A stretch of 64,000 nucleotides of DNA from Polaribacter sejongensis (GTDB taxonomy: Bacteria; Bacteroidota; Bacteroidia; Flavobacteriales; Flavobacteriaceae), in NCBI RefSeq assembly GCF_038024065.1, contig NZ_CP150667.1:1867501-1931500 (forward strand), written 5' to 3'. Made by a program: the position numbers and the translations under genes. Below are positions 33,385 through 43,536 of this stretch, one piece after another. The notes beneath the pieces are model-generated. The model was not told the origin of the DNA. It did not search any database and saw nothing but the letters and a program-made list of their open reading frames with translations. Within the stretch, counting starts at the first letter, position 1; every line of letters starts with the position of its first letter.

Positions 33385-33693
33385 TTAAATTACTTCGTTT
33401 ACTAAATCTTTCAACACATCAAACTTGTTTGTTTGCGTTTGATTTTTTAAACTACCTCCTTCAAAAGTTGCAAAAGTTGGTAAGTTACTTACATCTGCTA
33501 ATTTTCTACTTTCAGGAAATTTTTCTGCATCTGCAATCACAAAAGTTACGTTTTCATTTTCTGAAGCTAACTTTTTAAACTTAGGTTTCATAATTCTACA
33601 ATTTCCACACCATGTAGCAGAATATTGTACAACTACTTTATTGTTTCCGTTTACAATTTCTTGTAAATTATCTTCTGTTAATTCTTGTACCAT
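33385..33693 (-). CDS. Thioredoxin-family protein
   Basis: 102 residues, a minimal thioredoxin fold. The active site is WCGNC (C29 and C32) rather than the classical WCGPC. Loss of the proline usually makes the pair more oxidising, which is family knowledge rather than a measurement here. The cis-Pro is present in SNLPTFATF. It is cytoplasmic and likely the reductant of the peroxiredoxin encoded just upstream. Confidence 0.9.
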   Translation of the reverse strand: MVQELTEDNLQEIVNGNNKVVVQYSATWCGNCRIMKPKFKKLASENENVTFVIADAEKFPESRKLADVSNLPTFATFEGGSLKNQTQTNKFDVLKDLVNEVI

Positions 33694-33709
33694 TTTAATT
33701 ATGACTTTA

Positions 33710-33751
33710 AAATTAAGAACTACGGATTATAAAACCCGCAATTCTTAATTT
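33710..33751 (-). other. Intercistronic hairpin between peroxiredoxin and thioredoxin genes
   Basis: Ten-base arms (33710-33719 and 33742-33751) pair perfectly around a 22-base loop. It may lower read-through from the peroxiredoxin gene or protect its mRNA 3' end. Confidence 0.55.
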
Positions 33752-33762
33752 ATAATTAGTAT

Positions 33763-34404
33763 TTAGTGAGAAGCTAAATAAGCTGCTGTTCCTTTTGCAT
33801 CTGGAGACATAGCATCCTTTCCTTCTTCCCAGTTTGCAGGACAAACTTCACCTTTTTCTTGTACATGCGTTAAAGCATCTATTAAACGTAAATATTCACC
33901 AACATTTCTACCTAAAGGCATGTTGTTAATACTTTCGTGTTGTACAACACCCTCTTCATCTATAATATAAGTAGCTCTATAAGTTACATTATCTCCTTCT
34001 ACTTGAATAGTTTGTGTAGCTTCATCAAAAGTTTCGTTAGTGATATCTAAAATACCTAAAATTGATGATAAATTTCTATTACTATCTGCTAAAAGTGGGT
34101 ATGTAACACCTTCGATTCCTCCATTATCTTTTGCTTGACTTAACCATGCAAAATGAACTTCTGGAGTATCACAAGAAGCACCAATAACAATAGTGTTTCT
34201 TTTTTCAAATTCACCTAAAGCTGCTTGAAAAGCGTGTAATTCTGTAGGACATACAAATGTAAAGTCTTTTGGGTACCAGAATAACACTACTTTCTTGTTA
34301 TTATTAACCGCTTCTTCTAATACATTCACTTTAAATGTATCGCCCATTTCATTCATTGCGTCTACGTTTAAATCTGGGAATTTTTTTCCAACTGCTGTTG
34401 CCAT
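33763..34404 (-). CDS. 2-Cys peroxiredoxin (AhpC/TSA family)
   Basis: 213 residues. Peroxidatic Cys52 is in FTFVCPTEL and the resolving Cys (about 188) in GEVCPANW, so a typical 2-Cys enzyme. The conserved Arg near the active site is in the DSNRNLSS/ATYIIDEEG region. It reduces hydrogen peroxide and organic peroxides in the cytoplasm, recycled by a thioredoxin. It is the first gene of a three-gene unit, and an OxyR-type box lies about 70 bases upstream of its predicted start. Confidence 0.95.
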   Translation of the reverse strand: MATAVGKKFPDLNVDAMNEMGDTFKVNVLEEAVNNNKKVVLFWYPKDFTFVCPTELHAFQAALGEFEKRNTIVIGASCDTPEVHFAWLSQAKDNGGIEGVTYPLLADSNRNLSSILGILDITNETFDEATQTIQVEGDNVTYRATYIIDEEGVVQHESINNMPLGRNVGEYLRLIDALTHVQEKGEVCPANWEEGKDAMSPDAKGTAAYLASH

Positions 34405-34449
34405 TCTATATAAGTTTTATAATTATTAATGTTCTATTTATTACTGATA

Positions 34450-34457
34450 CAAAGATA
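34450..34457 (-). promoter_or_regulatory. -7 box of the peroxiredoxin operon
   Basis: TATCTTTG on the minus strand, an exact TAnnTTTG, with no good -33 element, as is common in activator-dependent promoters. Confidence 0.55.
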
Positions 34458-34509
34458 AAAATAAAGCAAAAAAAAAGATAGTATTTTAATGGTTAGTTTC
34501 AATATTACT

Positions 34510-34524
34510 ATAGCTTTTAACTAT
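34510..34524. promoter_or_regulatory. OxyR-type box 1 (exact consensus)
   Basis: ATAGCTTTTAACTAT fits ATAGntnnnanCTAT at every fixed position. Its centre (34517) is about 70 bases upstream of the predicted start of the peroxiredoxin operon. Confidence 0.75.
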
Positions 34525-34607
34525 ACACAAACAACAGCTAAATAAATTTTCACTATTAATAAAATTATGTTTATAAAATTCGTATTTTTAAGAACTAACC
34601 ACCTTAA

Positions 34608-34622
34608 ATAGTTTTTAACTAT
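34608..34622. promoter_or_regulatory. OxyR-type box 2 (exact consensus)
   Basis: ATAGTTTTTAACTAT fits ATAGntnnnanCTAT at every fixed position. Its centre is about 66 bases before the predicted katG start. Confidence 0.75.
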
Positions 34623-34637
34623 CCTAAAATAAAAACA

Positions 34638-34652
34638 ATAGATAAAAATTAT
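34638..34652. promoter_or_regulatory. OxyR-type box 3 (one mismatch)
   Basis: ATAGATAAAAATTAT differs from ATAGntnnnanCTAT at one position. It is centred 30 bases from box 2 and about 36 from the predicted start, next to where RNA polymerase would sit. Confidence 0.55.
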
Positions 34653-34666
34653 TTAAAAACATATTG

Positions 34667-34674
34667 TAGTTTTG
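34667..34674 (+). promoter_or_regulatory. -7 box of katG
   Basis: TAGTTTTG, exact TAnnTTTG, 37 bases before the ATG. There is no TTG at the right distance, consistent with activation by the boxes upstream. Confidence 0.6.
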
Positions 34675-34699
34675 TCAAAAATTAAAACATAAAATTTAA

Positions 34700-36886
<2,187 letters not shown>

Positions 36887-36905
36887 TTAATTAAAAAAAA
36901 AGAGC

Positions 36906-37029
36906 CTGTTCAAAAAGCAAGTTTTTTTGTCAATCTGAATTTATTTCAGATTCTTATGAAGATTGAATTTCAGTAAGTTGAGATACTGAAACAAGTTCAG
37001 TATGACAAGATTTAATACTTTTTGAACAG
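36906..37029 (+). repeat. Dispersed palindromic repeat, copy B, inside an outer hairpin
   Basis: Inner element 36928-37007 begins TGTCAATCTGAATTTATTTC and ends TATGACA. It is nested in an outer stem, CTGTTCAAAAAG (36906-36917) with CTTTTTGAACAG (37018-37029), a perfect 12-bp pair. The whole could fold as a long hairpin that ends or attenuates katG transcription before the ankyrin gene. Confidence 0.8.
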
Positions 37030-37053
37030 CTTCTTTTAATAAACACAGTACTT

Positions 37054-37554
37054 ATGAATATTTTAAATACTTTTTTTGATGCAATTCAATCTGTAAATAT
37101 CAATGTTATAGAAACACTATTAAAAAGGTTTCCAAAACTAGCAAACGCACAAGATAAAAGAGGTTTTACACCTTTAGTTTTTGCTACTTATTTTGATAAA
37201 ATAGAAATTGCAGAAACTTTAATAAAACACAATGCAAATGTAAATCATAAAGATGCTAAAGGAAACACCGCTTTATTAGGTGTCGCTTTTAAAGGCAATG
37301 TAGATATTGCAAAACTTCTTTTAAAGAATAACGCAAATATCAATGCGCAAAACAACCTTGGTTACACTCCTTTAATTTTTGCAACTATATATAATCAACC
37401 TAAGATGGTGGCATTTTTATTAGAACAAAACGCAGATTTATCCCTTAAAGATAAAGAAAACAAATCTGCCTTAGATACTGCAAAAGCTAAAGATTTTACA
37501 GAAATTATTAGCTTACTAGAAACTCAAGAAGCTACTTACTTGCAAACATTTTAA
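37054..37554 (+). CDS. Ankyrin-repeat protein paired with katG (AnkB-like)
   Basis: 166 residues, no signal peptide, four to five ankyrin repeats (about 10-150) with the classic pattern GFTPLVFATYFDKIEIAETLIKHNANVN and NLGYTPLIFATIYN. It is cytoplasmic or periplasm-facing without visible anchor. In Pseudomonas aeruginosa an ankyrin gene (ankB) beside a catalase gene is needed for full catalase activity; the same linkage here suggests a similar helper role, which is inference. Its last 23 bases overlap the 3' end of the convergent activator gene. Confidence 0.87.
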   Translation: MNILNTFFDAIQSVNINVIETLLKRFPKLANAQDKRGFTPLVFATYFDKIEIAETLIKHNANVNHKDAKGNTALLGVAFKGNVDIAKLLLKNNANINAQNNLGYTPLIFATIYNQPKMVAFLLEQNADLSLKDKENKSALDTAKAKDFTEIISLLETQEATYLQTF

Positions 37555-38695
37555 TATCGTTTGCAGAGACTTCTTTTTCTCCTAAAATAATTAAACGTTC
37601 TACAACATTTCTTAATTCACGGATGTTTCCCGTCCAATCATATTCTTGTAACAATTTTATTGCATCAGATGAAAATGATTTTTTAGGCGTTCCTTGTTCT
37701 ACAGATATTTTACCCGTAAAGAAATCTACCAATAACGGAATGTCTTCTCTTCGATCATTTAAAGACGGAACTTGAATTAAAATAACCGCTAACCTGTGAT
37801 ATAAATCTTCTCTAAATCGACCTTCCTCTATTTCTACTTTAAGATTTTTATTAGTTGCAGCAACAATTCTAACATTAACTTTGATATCTCTATCCGAACC
37901 AACACGCTGAATTTTATTTTCTTGTAAAGCACGCAAAACTTTTGCTTGTGCAGACAAGCTCATGTCTCCTATTTCATCTAAAAAAATAGTACCTCCGTTT
38001 GCAGCTTCAAATTTACCTGCTCTGTCTTTATTTGCACCAGTAAAAGAACCTTTTACGTGACCAAATAACTCGCTTTCTATTAATTCTGAAGGAATTGCAG
38101 CACAGTTTACCTCAATTAAAGAACCTTTAGATCTATCTGATTTTTCGTGTAACCAATGTGCAACCAACTCTTTTCCTGTTCCGTTTGGTCCGGTTACTAA
38201 AACTCTTGCATCGGTTGGTGCTACTTTTTCAATCATCTCTTTTATTTGAGAAATTGCAGCACTTTCACCAATCATTTCGTAGTTTTTACTTACTTTTTTC
38301 TTCAGTCTTTTATTTTCTACAGTCAAAACTTTTTTATCCAAAGCATTTCTAACTGTATTTAAAAGTCTGTTTAAATCTGGTGGTTTAGAAATATAATCGA
38401 AAGCACCTAAACGCATTGTATTTACCGCAGTGTCTAAATCTCCATGGCCAGAAATCATAACAATAGGAATTTCTGGTTTTATTTTCTTAGCTTTTTCTAA
38501 CACCTCAACACCATCCATTTTCGGCATTTTAATATCACATAAAACCAAATCGTAATCGTTATTCATAATCATTTCTATCCCTAACAAACCGTCTTCTGCT
38601 TCTTCTACATGATAGGATTCATTTTCTTCAGAAATAATTTTTGTTAGAACCCTTCTAATTGCGGCTTCATCTTCTATAATTAAAATCTTTGACAT
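37532..38695 (-). CDS. Sigma-54-interacting response regulator without a DNA-binding domain
   Basis: 387 residues. The receiver domain (1-120) has phosphoacceptor D54 and K104. The AAA+ domain has Walker A GPNGTGKE (169-176), the sigma-54 contact loop GSFTGA (216-221), Walker B FLDEIGDM, and an arginine-containing sensor region. The protein stops just after the AAA+ C-terminal helices (ANDIKMFASK); the Fis-type HTH found in NtrC relatives is missing. It would therefore act from solution or through a partner. It is the last gene of a five-gene unit, its ATG overlapping the DUF6268 stop (TAATG). No histidine kinase is adjacent. Confidence 0.9.
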   Translation of the reverse strand: MSKILIIEDEAAIRRVLTKIISEENESYHVEEAEDGLLGIEMIMNNDYDLVLCDIKMPKMDGVEVLEKAKKIKPEIPIVMISGHGDLDTAVNTMRLGAFDYISKPPDLNRLLNTVRNALDKKVLTVENKRLKKKVSKNYEMIGESAAISQIKEMIEKVAPTDARVLVTGPNGTGKELVAHWLHEKSDRSKGSLIEVNCAAIPSELIESELFGHVKGSFTGANKDRAGKFEAANGGTIFLDEIGDMSLSAQAKVLRALQENKIQRVGSDRDIKVNVRIVAATNKNLKVEIEEGRFREDLYHRLAVILIQVPSLNDRREDIPLLVDFFTGKISVEQGTPKKSFSSDAIKLLQEYDWTGNIRELRNVVERLIILGEKEVSANDIKMFASK

Positions 38696-39564
38696 TATAT
38701 TTTAAATTTAATACCTGTTCTTAAATAAAACGCATTTACTTTATCTAAAGTATATACATGCTTTCTGTCTTTATCTCTTAAAACATTACTCAACCTAACA
38801 GTGTAACCACTATATGCAAACAAAACTAAGTGCTTTGTAAGTTGATAGTCATAGCCCAAACCTGCAACCAATACAGATAAAGAGATATTGTCTGCTTCTT
38901 TATTATCCATAATTATTGGCGTCTTTAAATGTGCAAAATAACCATCTAAACCAACAAAGGATTGTAAACTGTTTACTGGGTTTATTTTATATTTTAAATT
39001 CATTTTAGGCACACCAACTGTATAAGACCATTTCTCGTTTACTTGCCTAAAATAATTTACTAAAGGTAACGGAAAAGGAATACCTGCAGTTGTATTATAT
39101 GTTAAACCCAAAGTTAAACGATATGGTTTTATTACACTTTTATCTTTTGTTCTATCTTTTATAAAAAAAAGACCTCCGTTCATAAAAAAATCTTCGCTCG
39201 TTATTTTTTTTGTTAAGGTTGCTGCTAATCTAGGTGTAAAACTATAAGCAACTCTCCAATGATCGCTCATTTTATGAGTGTATGCTAAATTTAAATCAAT
39301 AACATTAATATTCTCTAATAGCGATGTATCAAAAGGATATTCATCTTTTAAGTTTAAAAATATCCTATTAAATTCTGAACCAATTATTAAATAACTATCT
39401 TCTTTTATTTTTATAGGATAATTAAAAAGCGCTCTAATTCTAGTATATTGATCATCAGATTTTTTTTTGGGAATAAAAGAATATTCTACTCTTGCTAAAT
39501 CTGTTAACTGTGCATTTGTTGATAAACTAACAAATAATACTAAAACAATTATACATCTCTTCAT
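38695..39564 (-). CDS. DUF6268 outer-membrane beta-barrel protein
   Basis: 289 residues with a signal peptide (about 1-18) and alternating hydrophobic/polar strands to the end. It closes with an aromatic-rich strand (NAFYLRTGIKFKI) typical of an outer-membrane C-terminal signal. It resembles DUF6268 proteins, for which no function is established. It lies 8 bases after the MscS gene and shares one base with the activator gene, so all belong to one mRNA. Confidence 0.75.
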   Translation of the reverse strand: MKRCIIVLVLFVSLSTNAQLTDLARVEYSFIPKKKSDDQYTRIRALFNYPIKIKEDSYLIIGSEFNRIFLNLKDEYPFDTSLLENINVIDLNLAYTHKMSDHWRVAYSFTPRLAATLTKKITSEDFFMNGGLFFIKDRTKDKSVIKPYRLTLGLTYNTTAGIPFPLPLVNYFRQVNEKWSYTVGVPKMNLKYKINPVNSLQSFVGLDGYFAHLKTPIIMDNKEADNISLSVLVAGLGYDYQLTKHLVLFAYSGYTVRLSNVLRDKDRKHVYTLDKVNAFYLRTGIKFKI

Positions 39565-39572
39565 TTTAATCC

Positions 39573-40415
39573 TTATTTAACAAGTCCTTGCGTATTAGAA
39601 TAAACATGAATATCTCTTTGAGGAAATGGAATTGAAATATTGTGTTCTCTAAATAATCTATCTATTTCAAAACGAATATCACTTTGTGGATATTGTGCTT
39701 TAAAACTATCTGCAAGTGTAAATACTACTTTAAAGTTTAACGAACTATCTCCAAAATCTTCAAAAAGCACCGAAACTGGTGGACTAACTAAAACACTTGG
39801 GTGAGATTTTGCAGCTTTAATTAACAATTCTTTTACCAATTGCACGTCGCTACCATAAGCAACTCCAACTTTTACAGATTCTCTTGTGGTAGTGCCATTT
39901 TGTGTCCAATTATACAAACTGTTGGTTAAATATAAATGATTAGGGATTATTAATACTTTATTATTTAAGGTAACCGCTCTAGTGGTTCTTAATTTTATTT
40001 CTTCTACTCTACCAACTTTCCCTTCTAACTCAATAATATCACCAGCATGCACAGATTTATCAATCATTATAAAAACACCCGAAATAATATCTTGAAATAA
40101 CGTTTGCAAAGCCAAACCAACACCAATTAAAAGTGCTGCAGATGCTGCAAAAAGGGCCGTTAAGTTTACCCCCATTTTACTTATAGTTACTAAAAAAATA
40201 ACTACATAGATAATCCAAGTTAAATAAGAAAAAATACTTCTAACCTTTAATTCATTCTCTGGCAGTAATTTTCTATTAACTATTTTTTTGAACAATCTTA
40301 TCACTACAGAAGCAGTTGTTAAAGTAATTGTCAAAATAAGAACATCAAGAATACTGATACTAAAAGTATCTGTTATTACATAGTTTGAATTTATAAAATC
40401 TAATATTTTTCTCAT
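39573..40415 (-). CDS. MscS-family mechanosensitive channel
   Basis: 280 residues. Three hydrophobic helices (about 20-115) are followed by the MscS beta domain. The pore-lining helix is rich in Gly/Ala (LTALFAASAALLIGVGLALQTLFQD), and IEEIKLRTTRAVTLNNKVLIIPNHLYLTNSLYNWT is the family signature. It opens under membrane tension to release solutes at the inner membrane. It sits 11 bases after the ABC permease gene. Confidence 0.93.
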   Translation of the reverse strand: MRKILDFINSNYVITDTFSISILDVLILTITLTTASVVIRLFKKIVNRKLLPENELKVRSIFSYLTWIIYVVIFLVTISKMGVNLTALFAASAALLIGVGLALQTLFQDIISGVFIMIDKSVHAGDIIELEGKVGRVEEIKLRTTRAVTLNNKVLIIPNHLYLTNSLYNWTQNGTTTRESVKVGVAYGSDVQLVKELLIKAAKSHPSVLVSPPVSVLFEDFGDSSLNFKVVFTLADSFKAQYPQSDIRFEIDRLFREHNISIPFPQRDIHVYSNTQGLVK

Positions 40416-40426
40416 TAAAACTAGTA

Positions 40427-41752
40427 TTATCCTTTATATTTTAGCCATTTATACAAATCTTTATAGGTAGCTTTTTTACCATACATTAAAATACCTACTC
40501 TATAAATTTTAGCTGCTAACCAAACCATAAATACAAATGTGACTAACAATAATGCCATAGAAATTACCAATTCATACCAAGAAACACCAAAAGGAACTCT
40601 CATTAACATTACAATAGGACTTGTAAACGGAATATGAGAAAACAATACGGCAATAGATCCGTGAGGATCATTTATAACGGTTGCAAAACCAACATAAACT
40701 CCTAAAATAAGAGGTAACATTATTGGCATCATAAATTGTTGTGTATCTGTTTCATTGTCTACAGCAGCACCAACAGCTGCAAATAAAGAACTATACAACA
40801 TAAAACCACCTAGAAAGTAAAAAATAAATAACACAAACATTTTTAAAATTGGTAGTTTCAGAATTTCTTGTACAATCATCTGACCTTTATCTCCTGCTGT
40901 TGCTTGTTGTACAGCATCCATTTGTTCCGCAGGTATTCTTGCAGATTGTACTTCTACCATATCTACTCCAAAAACAGACTGAGCAACAAACAAAATAACA
41001 GATAGTATAATACCCCAAATTAAAAACTGCAGTAAACCGGCAGAGGCATTTCCTAAAATTTTACCCAACATTAGTTGGAATGGTTTTACAGACGAAACAA
41101 TAATTTCTATAATTCTACTTGTCTTTTCCTCAATAACACTTCTCATTACAGAAGTACCATAAATCATTACAAACATCATTAATAAGTAACCAGCAATAGC
41201 CCCGACACCTATTTTTAACCCGTTTATTAATTTGGATGATTCTTCACCTGAAAAATTATACATTTTAATATCTGTATTAATTTTAGAAGCTTCTATTTTC
41301 TCTATATCAATACCAAAATTATTCAGTTTTAGATGCCTAATTTTAGTTTCTATTTTATTTTCCATAGAACTCATAACAGACATTCCCGGGGAGTCTGTAG
41401 AATAAAACTCTATCGATTTTGCCAACAATTCTAAACTATCTTGTTTCGGGATAATTAGTGCTCCGTAATAATCTCCCTCTTCAACCTTATTCTTTGTTTC
41501 TTCAATTCCTAAAGCAGTATAATCTGTATAATGAATGGTTTTAGAATCTTTAAAATCTTCTTTAGAAAACAACCCAGAATTATCTACATAAACGATTTCT
41601 TTAACTTTCTCATCATTTTTTTGCATCAGAAAATACACCAAAGCCCCCATACCAATCATTAATAACGGACTTAAAAAAGTCATCATTATAAAAGATTTGT
41701 TACGAACCTTTGCAATAAACTCTCTCTGTATAATTAGTTTTAACTTGCTCAT
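40427..41752 (-). CDS. ABC-2 type transporter permease (NatB-like)
   Basis: 441 residues: one N-terminal transmembrane helix (about 20-40), a large exported loop (about 45-180), then five helices, the NatB/ABC-2 layout. Strong features are VIEEKTSRIIEIIVSSVKPFQLMLGKILGNA. The family exports ions or toxic compounds; substrate unknown. It lies 4 bases after its ATPase gene. Confidence 0.9.
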   Translation of the reverse strand: MSKLKLIIQREFIAKVRNKSFIMMTFLSPLLMIGMGALVYFLMQKNDEKVKEIVYVDNSGLFSKEDFKDSKTIHYTDYTALGIEETKNKVEEGDYYGALIIPKQDSLELLAKSIEFYSTDSPGMSVMSSMENKIETKIRHLKLNNFGIDIEKIEASKINTDIKMYNFSGEESSKLINGLKIGVGAIAGYLLMMFVMIYGTSVMRSVIEEKTSRIIEIIVSSVKPFQLMLGKILGNASAGLLQFLIWGIILSVILFVAQSVFGVDMVEVQSARIPAEQMDAVQQATAGDKGQMIVQEILKLPILKMFVLFIFYFLGGFMLYSSLFAAVGAAVDNETDTQQFMMPIMLPLILGVYVGFATVINDPHGSIAVLFSHIPFTSPIVMLMRVPFGVSWYELVISMALLLVTFVFMVWLAAKIYRVGILMYGKKATYKDLYKWLKYKG

Positions 41753-41756
41753 TTTA

Positions 41757-42686
41757 TTAATTGTTCTTATTTATTGCCTGAATAAAAATATCATTTGCAC
41801 TTGGTATCAACTCTACAAAATGCTGCACTTCTCCCTTACTTGTTAAAAATGATAACAAATCGTTTGCAGTATTTCCTTCTGTTAATTTTATATTCATTGT
41901 TAAACTGTCATTCAATAATTTAAAGTTTGATGGAAAAACCTCAAAATTCTCTTTTAATTTCGCTTCCACTTCCTTAGGATGATCAGTATGCAAGCCTACT
42001 TGAAACGTATGCGTTCTAAACTGACGCTTAATATCGTCTAACTTACCGTCTAAAATTTTGTTCGATTTATCAATCAGAGCAATTTCATCGCACATTTCTT
42101 CTACAGATTCCATTCTGTGGGTAGAAAAAATAATGGTTGCACCTTCATCACGAAGCTGTAAAATTTCTTTCGCTATTAATTGTGCATTAATAGGATCGAA
42201 ACCAGAAAAAGGTTCATCAAAAATTAATAATTTAGGATTGTGCATTACCGTAACAATAAACTGTACTTTTTGCGCCATTCCTTTAGAGAGCTCTTCAATT
42301 TTCTTATTCCACCAAGCAGAAATATCAAATTTATCAAACCAATATTTTAAACGTTTTTTTGCTTCAGCTTTACTCAATCCTTTTAATTGTGCTAAATACA
42401 AAGCTTGTTCTCCTACTTTCATAGATTTATACAAACCACGTTCTTCTGGTAAATAGCCAATTTGTGCTGTATGATGTGGTGCCAATACTTCTCCATCTAA
42501 AATAATAGATCCGCTATCCGGCATTGTTATTTGATTTATAATTCTAATTAAAGATGTTTTTCCCGCTCCATTTGGACCTAATAATCCAAAAACACATCCT
42601 TTAGGTATATGTAATGAAACATCATTTAATGCTCTAAAATCACCATAATTTTTTACAACATTATTAACTTCTAATAAATTTTTCAT
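41757..42686 (-). CDS. ABC transporter ATP-binding protein (NatA-like)
   Basis: 309 residues with Walker A GPNGAGKT, signature LSKGMAQKVQ, Walker B LLIFDEPFSGFDP and the switch His in FSTHRMES. The C-terminal extension (about 220-309) is characteristic of NatA-type exporters rather than importers. It is the first gene of the five-gene unit, preceded by an exact TAAGTTTG box (42727-42734). Confidence 0.93.
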   Translation of the reverse strand: MKNLLEVNNVVKNYGDFRALNDVSLHIPKGCVFGLLGPNGAGKTSLIRIINQITMPDSGSIILDGEVLAPHHTAQIGYLPEERGLYKSMKVGEQALYLAQLKGLSKAEAKKRLKYWFDKFDISAWWNKKIEELSKGMAQKVQFIVTVMHNPKLLIFDEPFSGFDPINAQLIAKEILQLRDEGATIIFSTHRMESVEEMCDEIALIDKSNKILDGKLDDIKRQFRTHTFQVGLHTDHPKEVEAKLKENFEVFPSNFKLLNDSLTMNIKLTEGNTANDLLSFLTSKGEVQHFVELIPSANDIFIQAINKNN

Positions 42687-42726
42687 TGCCTCTTAATAAT
42701 TTTTTTCTGAAAGTTCTCAGTAATCA

Positions 42727-42734
42727 CAAACTTA
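42727..42734 (-). promoter_or_regulatory. -7 box of the NatAB-MscS-DUF6268-activator operon
   Basis: TAAGTTTG on the minus strand, an exact TAnnTTTG, 40 bases before the first ATG. Confidence 0.55.
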
Positions 42735-42905
42735 CATATTTTAAAAAGATTAGTATAAAAACTTGATAAAACGTTACAATATAATTTAAAAAGACTTCAA
42801 TTAATAAAAACAAAAGGTCTCCTTTTAGATAATAATTATAAAAACGCAACTTAAGAAACACAAGTATGTGGTCTTAAAAACGCTAAATTATTTGTTAAAA
42901 TTTAC

Positions 42906-42917
42906 TATGCACGCATA
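42906..42917. promoter_or_regulatory. MarR operator 1, TATGC-AC-GCATA
   Basis: Dyad TATGC...GCATA with a 2-base centre, 12 bases. A second copy at 42935-42946 has the complementary centre (GT). Both share the preceding TTTAC. Confidence 0.7.
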
Positions 42918-42934
42918 ACTTTTTGTAAATTTAC

Positions 42935-42946
42935 TATGCGTGCATA
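42935..42946. promoter_or_regulatory. MarR operator 2, TATGC-GT-GCATA
   Basis: Second dyad, 29 bases from the first (about three helical turns) and 11 bases upstream of the -7 box, so bound protein would cover the -33 region. Confidence 0.7.
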
Positions 42947-42957
42947 ATAAATTTTTA

Positions 42958-42965
42958 TATATTTG
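42958..42965 (+). promoter_or_regulatory. -7 box of marR, directly before the ATG
   Basis: TATATTTG lies five bases before the ATG at 42971. Transcription would start at or very near the start codon, so the mRNA may be leaderless. Confidence 0.55.
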
Positions 42966-42970
42966 ACATA

Positions 42971-43432
42971 ATGAATAAATTAAAATCAATAGATCATGAG
43001 CTCAGAGCAACTTGGCAAGCAGTCGCTAAAGTGTATAACGAGCAGGCCGTAAAACATGATAGTACAATGGCTACCGCATTTGTTTTATTAAATATAGACA
43101 AGCTAAACGGTACACCATCTACAGCTTTAGGCCCTTTAATGGGAATGGAGCCTACAAGTCTTTCTAGAATATTAAAAACGATGGAAGATAAAGGGGCTAT
43201 TTCTAGAGAGAAAAACCCAGATGACGGTAGAAGTGTCATCATCAAATTAACTGAGTATGGCAAAGAAATGCGTAAAATATCTAAAGCGTATGTAATACAG
43301 TTTAATGAAACCGTAATGGAAAATGTTTCTGAAGAAGATTTAGCAGGATTTTTTAAAGTAACATCTACCATAAACAAACTAATTGCAGACAAAGATATTT
43401 ACGAAAATGCCAACAAAAATAAAGCAGTATAA
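42971..43432 (+). CDS. MarR-family regulator of the fatty-acid oxidation genes
   Basis: 153 residues of winged-helix MarR type: TPSTALGPLMGMEPTSLSRILKTMEDKGAISREKNPDDGRSVIIKLTEYGKEM covers the recognition helix and the wing with its DxRS motif. It precedes fadN by 104 bases and has twin dyad operators in its own promoter, so autorepression and control of fadN-fadA-fadE are likely. The ligand is probably an acyl-CoA by analogy with FadR-type control, which is inference. Confidence 0.9.
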   Translation: MNKLKSIDHELRATWQAVAKVYNEQAVKHDSTMATAFVLLNIDKLNGTPSTALGPLMGMEPTSLSRILKTMEDKGAISREKNPDDGRSVIIKLTEYGKEMRKISKAYVIQFNETVMENVSEEDLAGFFKVTSTINKLIADKDIYENANKNKAV

Positions 43433-43536
43433 CAAAATTGACTAAAGACTGAATGACCTGAGATAATTAGACTGAATACAAAAAGTCTTACATCTTATTT
43501 CTTTTTAAATCATACGTCAAATAATTTTAAAAACAA

